In this document: piece by piece, positions 58,780-64,000 of the stretch
Position numbering within the stretch: the first letter of the stretch is position 1
Layout: the number at the start of each line of letters is the position of its first letter
Assembly (NCBI RefSeq): GCF_005491205.1
Contig: NZ_CP028035.1
Location: 186,001 to 250,000, forward strand
Direction of reading: 5' to 3'
DNA: 64,000 nt
From: Nissabacter sp. SGAir0207
GTDB taxonomy: Bacteria; Pseudomonadota; Gammaproteobacteria; Enterobacterales; Enterobacteriaceae
The notes under the pieces: generated by a model
Database searches by the model: none
What the model was told of the DNA's origin: nothing
What the model saw: only the letters and a program-made list of their open reading frames with translations
Made by a program: the position numbers and the translations under genes

Positions 58780-61107
58780 TCAGCGTTTTTTGCCGAATGC
58801 CGCGGCCAGGGCGTCGCCCATGGCACTGTTGGCTGCGGGTTGGCTGGCACGGGGTTTGGCACCGCGCGCGGGCTGGCGCGCCGGTGCCCCGTTGGCGGCA
58901 TTGCCACCGCCACGGCGGGCGGCAGTTTCACCCGGCTGCTCGTCCAGACGCATGGTCAGGGCGATGCGTTTGCGCGGCAAATCGACCTCCAGCACCTTCA
59001 CCTTGACGATGTCGCCAGCCTTCACCACGCTATGCGGATCCTCGACGAACTTATTCGCCAGCGAGGAGATGTGCACCAGACCATCCTGATGGACGCCAAT
59101 GTCCACGAACGCGCCAAAGTTGGTGACGTTGGTGACCGAGCCTTCCAGGATCATGCCCGGCGTCAGATCATTCATCGTCTCCACGCCCTCGGCGAAGGTG
59201 GCGGTTTTGAACTCCGGACGCGGATCGCGACCCGGCTTCTCCAGCTCCTTCAGGATGTCGCTGACGGTGGGCACGCCGAAACGGTCGTCGATGAAGTCCA
59301 CCGCTTTCAGCGTGCGCAGCGTGGTCGGGTTGCCCATCAGCGCCTGCAACGACTGCTCGGTGGCGGCGAGAATGCGTTCAACCACCGGGTAGGTCTCCGG
59401 GTGAACGGTGGAGGCATCCAGCGGGTTGTCGCCGTGGTTGATGCGCAGGAAGCCAGCGCACTGCTCAAAGGCTTTCGGGCCGAGGCGGCTTACCTTCAGC
59501 AGTTGGGCGCGGTTGTTGAAGCGGCCATGCTCATCACGCCAGTTGACGATGTTCTGCGCCATCACCCGCGTCAAACCGGCGACGCGGGTCAGCAGCGGCA
59601 CCGAGGCGGTGTTCAGGTCAACGCCAACGCCGTTCACGCAATCCTCTACCACCGCGTCCAGCTTTTTCGCCAGTTGGGTCTGGCTGACATCATGCTGGTA
59701 CTGGCCAACGCCGATCGATTTCGGGTCGATTTTCACCAGCTCCGCCAGCGGGTCTTGCAAGCGGCGGGCGATGGAGACGGCGCCGCGCAGCGACACATCC
59801 AGATCCGGGAACTCCTGGGCCGCCAGCTCGGAGGCCGAGTAGACCGAGGCACCCGCCTCGCTGACGATCACCTTCTGCGCCGTCACTTCCGGGTACTGCT
59901 TTTGCAGGTCGAGGAAGAAGCGCTCGGTTTCACGCGAGGCCGTGCCGTTGCCGATGGCGACCAGATCCACCCGGTGCTTCACGCACAGCGCCGCGACCGC
60001 CGCGGCAGCACGCGCGGTCTGGCCGGTATGCGGGTAGACGGTGTCGGTTGCCACCAGTTTGCCGGTGGCATCGACGACCGCCACCTTGACGCCGGTGCGC
60101 AGGCCCGGATCGAGGCCCATGGTGGCGCGCGGGCCAGCCGGGGCGGCCATCAGCAGATCGTGCAGGTTGCGGGCGAAGACGTTGATCGCCTCCTCTTCCG
60201 CGCGCTCGCGCACGCTGCCCATCAGCTCGGTTTCGAGGTGCAGCAGCACTTTGATGCGCCAGGTCCAGTTGACCACCGCCCGCCGCCAGCCGTCGGCCGG
60301 GGCGTTGTTCAGGCGCAGGCCAAGGTGATCGATGATGATCTGCTCGGCATAGCTCTCACGCGGCGGCTCCTCGCTGTGCGGGTCGGCATTCAGTGAGAGT
60401 TGCAGCACCCCTTCATTGCGGCCACGGAACATCGCCAGCGCACGGTGGGAAGGCACCTGGGCAATCGGCTCATGGTGATCGAAGTAGTCGCGGAATTTCG
60501 CGCCCTCCTCCTGTTTGCCCTCCGCCACGCGGGAGACCAGATGGGCGTTCTTCCACAGGTAGTCACGCACCTTGCCGAGCAGGGCGGCGTCCTCCGCGAA
60601 GCGCTCCATCAGGATATAGCGCGCGCCGTCGAGCGCCGCTTTCACATCCGCCACGCCCTTGTCGGCATCGACGAAGGCGGCGGCGGCCTCTTCCGGCACC
60701 TGCTGCGCATCTTGCCACAGGCGCTCTGCCAGCGGGGCCAGCCCGGCCTCCAGCGCGATCTGTCCGCGCGTGCGGCGCTTGGGTTTGTACGGCAGGTAGA
60801 GATCTTCCAGTTCGGTTTTGCTCATCGTGCCGTTGATGGCGGCCGCCAGCTCGCCGGTGAGTTTGCCCTGCTCCTCAACAGACTTCAGGATGCTCTGGCG
60901 GCGATCTTCCAGCTCACGCAGATACCCCAGGCGGCTCTCCAGCTGGCGCAGTTGTGTATCGTCCAGACCGCCGGTCGCTTCCTTACGGTATCGTGCGACA
61001 AACGGCACGGTGTTTCCTTCATCCAACAGGCGGATAGCGGAGTCAACTTGCTCCGGTCTGGCCTGCAATTCAGTTGCAATAATGCGGCTCAGGGAATTAT
61101 TCATCAT
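58780..61107 (-). CDS. yhgF: RNA-binding Tex-family protein YhgF
   Basis: A 775-residue conserved cytoplasmic nucleic-acid-binding protein (transcription accessory protein Tex). Order: N-terminal helical domain, YqgF-like RNase H fold starting near [16 protein letters not shown] (about residues 330-345), helix-hairpin-helix modules ([19 protein letters not shown]), and C-terminal S1 domain ([21 protein letters not shown] at about 655). A low-complexity Arg/Gly/Ala tail follows. Length matches E. coli Tex (773). Two adjacent ATGs at 61107 and 61104 have only a weak ribosome site. Confidence 0.96.
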   Translation of the reverse strand: MMNNSLSRIIATELQARPEQVDSAIRLLDEGNTVPFVARYRKEATGGLDDTQLRQLESRLGYLRELEDRRQSILKSVEEQGKLTGELAAAINGTMSKTELEDLYLPYKPKRRTRGQIALEAGLAPLAERLWQDAQQVPEEAAAAFVDADKGVADVKAALDGARYILMERFAEDAALLGKVRDYLWKNAHLVSRVAEGKQEEGAKFRDYFDHHEPIAQVPSHRALAMFRGRNEGVLQLSLNADPHSEEPPRESYAEQIIIDHLGLRLNNAPADGWRRAVVNWTWRIKVLLHLETELMGSVRERAEEEAINVFARNLHDLLMAAPAGPRATMGLDPGLRTGVKVAVVDATGKLVATDTVYPHTGQTARAAAAVAALCVKHRVDLVAIGNGTASRETERFFLDLQKQYPEVTAQKVIVSEAGASVYSASELAAQEFPDLDVSLRGAVSIARRLQDPLAELVKIDPKSIGVGQYQHDVSQTQLAKKLDAVVEDCVNGVGVDLNTASVPLLTRVAGLTRVMAQNIVNWRDEHGRFNNRAQLLKVSRLGPKAFEQCAGFLRINHGDNPLDASTVHPETYPVVERILAATEQSLQALMGNPTTLRTLKAVDFIDDRFGVPTVSDILKELEKPGRDPRPEFKTATFAEGVETMNDLTPGMILEGSVTNVTNFGAFVDIGVHQDGLVHISSLANKFVEDPHSVVKAGDIVKVKVLEVDLPRKRIALTMRLDEQPGETAARRGGGNAANGAPARQPARGAKPRASQPAANSAMGDALAAAFGKKR

Positions 61108-61226
61108 GAGTATCTATCGTGTGGCGTTAGTCAATCAGGGCACTGTTATACGGAGTGCGCCGCCAAAATGCCAGCCGTGCGCGGCATTCTGCGGCGGGGT
61201 GGGGCGGTTTCGGAACATTTACCGTG

Positions 61227-61766
61227 TTAGCCGAGGTTACCGGGCGTGGCATCGCTCTCCGGCTCGTCGGGCAGGTAGTCGATGCGGTTGACGCACCACA
61301 CTTTGACGCCGAGCGGGGTGGGGACATTCACCTCATCATCCACCTCCTTTTTGATCAGTGCGCGCGCCATCGGTGCGTCGATGGAGACGTAATCCTTACG
61401 GCCGTAGATCTCATCCGGGCCGACAATGCGAAAGCGTTTCACCTCGCCCTCCTCATTCTCCACTTCCACCCAGGCGCCGAAGAACACCCGGCCATCCTGC
61501 TGCGGCGAGTAGTCAATCACCCGCACCGCCTCCAGCCGCTTGCGCAGGAAGCGCACCCGCCGGTCAATTTCACGCAGCAGCTGCTTGTTGTACTTGTAGT
61601 CGGCGTTCTCGCTGCGGTCACCGAGGCTGGCGGCCCACGCGACCTTTTCGGTGATCTCTGGCCGACGCTCGCGCCACAGATAGTCCAGCTCACGCTTCAG
61701 CTTGTTGTACCCTTCGCGGGTAATCAGGTCGCTCTTCATCTGGGGAGTGCTCTCGTTTTGGCTCAT
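61227..61766 (-). CDS. greB: Transcription elongation factor GreB
   Basis: A 179-residue Gre factor that stimulates transcript cleavage in backtracked RNA polymerase. The coiled-coil tip with the acidic pair lies in SLGDRSENADYKY, and the C-terminal FKBP-like domain contains SPQQDGRVFFGAWVEV and SIDAPMARALIKKEV. It is longer than E. coli GreB (158): 9 extra N-terminal residues if started at 61766, plus a tail DEPESDATPGNLG. A start at ATG 61739 gives the usual N-terminus but has no ribosome site. Divergent from ompR. Confidence 0.93.
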   Translation of the reverse strand: MSQNESTPQMKSDLITREGYNKLKRELDYLWRERRPEITEKVAWAASLGDRSENADYKYNKQLLREIDRRVRFLRKRLEAVRVIDYSPQQDGRVFFGAWVEVENEEGEVKRFRIVGPDEIYGRKDYVSIDAPMARALIKKEVDDEVNVPTPLGVKVWCVNRIDYLPDEPESDATPGNLG

Positions 61767-62143
61767 CGGCTCTTTATAACGTCTGGCGGCGGCCATTGTC
61801 ACGGCTTTCGCCGGCTGTCATGGCGGCCATAAACCCGTTAAAATCTGCTTGCATTACAGGGTATAAAGGCGGGAGCTTATCACTCGTCCCTTTGGGTTTG
61901 CGTGAAACGGCAGTGCGAGGGGGCAGGCAAAAGTGTTGATAAGTGAGGAAAACAATAATCTTTGTAACAATTTCGTCTAGAATATATACCATAAAACACT
62001 GTCTGAGCGGGCGTTGATTCTTAACAATACAACCGTATTGAAAACATAAGTTGGTCAGGCTGAAACCTGCCATTCACATGAAATGTTATCTGGGTTAATT
62101 GATGCCCGCCGGGTTCAGGCACACAGCCTTTGGGAGTTAAGAC
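61767..62143 (+). promoter_or_regulatory. greB-ompR intergenic region with predicted ompR promoter
   Basis: A 377-bp region without a gene. TTGTAA (61962-61967) and TATACC (61985-61990), spaced by 17 bp, form a credible promoter about 145 bp before ompR. An AT-rich zone surrounds it. The long leader agrees with the known multi-start ompB promoter region in E. coli. The greB promoter must be on the other strand near 61790-61850. Confidence 0.6.

Positions 62144-64000
<1,857 letters not shown>

Overview
The window is chromosomal DNA from a GC-rich member of the order Enterobacterales, probably close to Yersiniaceae (Serratia or Rahnella type). The genus cannot be fixed from sequence alone. Most proteins align end to end, from memory, with Escherichia coli proteins of nearly the same length (Asd, GlgB/X/C/A/P, GlpD/R/G/E, MalT/P/Q, NfuA, BioH, FeoA/B/C, YhgF, OmpR, EnvZ). 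Their order is the familiar asd-glg-glp-mal-feo-ompR backbone. No rRNA, tRNA, insertion sequence, prophage or CRISPR array was seen, and no main gene looks frameshifted.

Layout. 1-791: N-terminus of a surface-type protein with internal repeats, cut by the window edge. 1.1-5.6 kb: a beta-glucoside PTS operon (EIIC, GH1 6-phospho-beta-glucosidase, EIIA, LacI regulator) behind an AscG-type operator; it has no EIIB gene. 5.6-8.8 kb: gluconate genes gntR, gntK, gntT, with a 32-bp palindromic operator and a CRP site between gntK and gntT. 8.8-10.8 kb: yhgN and asd. 11.1-20.7 kb: glycogen operon glgBXCAP, with attenuator-like hairpins between glgC and glgA. 20.8-25.4 kb: glpD, glpR, glpG and glpE, all on the minus strand, with a 918-bp repeat-bearing noncoding block splitting glpE from glpG. 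25.5-32.3 kb: a complete L-ascorbate regulon (ulaR, ulaG, divergent ulaABCDEF). 32.4-39.9 kb: malT and divergent malPQ. 40.0-42.6 kb: nfuA, gntX, bioH and a small exported DUF1471-type protein. 42.7-55.6 kb: a complete ycj cluster (ycjMNOPQRSTUV plus convergent ycjW) for an alpha-glucoside of the glucosylglycerate/kojibiose type. 55.8-58.5 kb: feoABC. 58.8-64.0 kb: yhgF, greB, ompR and the start of envZ.

The theme is carbon acquisition and storage. Imported beta-glucosides, gluconate, ascorbate, maltodextrins, glycerol 3-phosphate and the ycj substrate enter central metabolism beside the enzymes that make and break glycogen. Local LacI-, DeoR- or MalT-type regulators sit next to their targets, and several operators can be read directly: AAACCGGTTT before the beta-glucoside operon, doubled ACCGGT sites at gntK/gntT, GGGAGCGCTCCC at ycjM, a GlpR-type site at glpD and MalT boxes at malP.

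I found no convincing wholly new system. The most unusual elements are the degenerate 56-71-bp repeat array between glpE and glpG, the switch-like hairpins between glgC and glgA, the doubled GntR operator, and the insertion of complete ula and ycj cassettes into the backbone.
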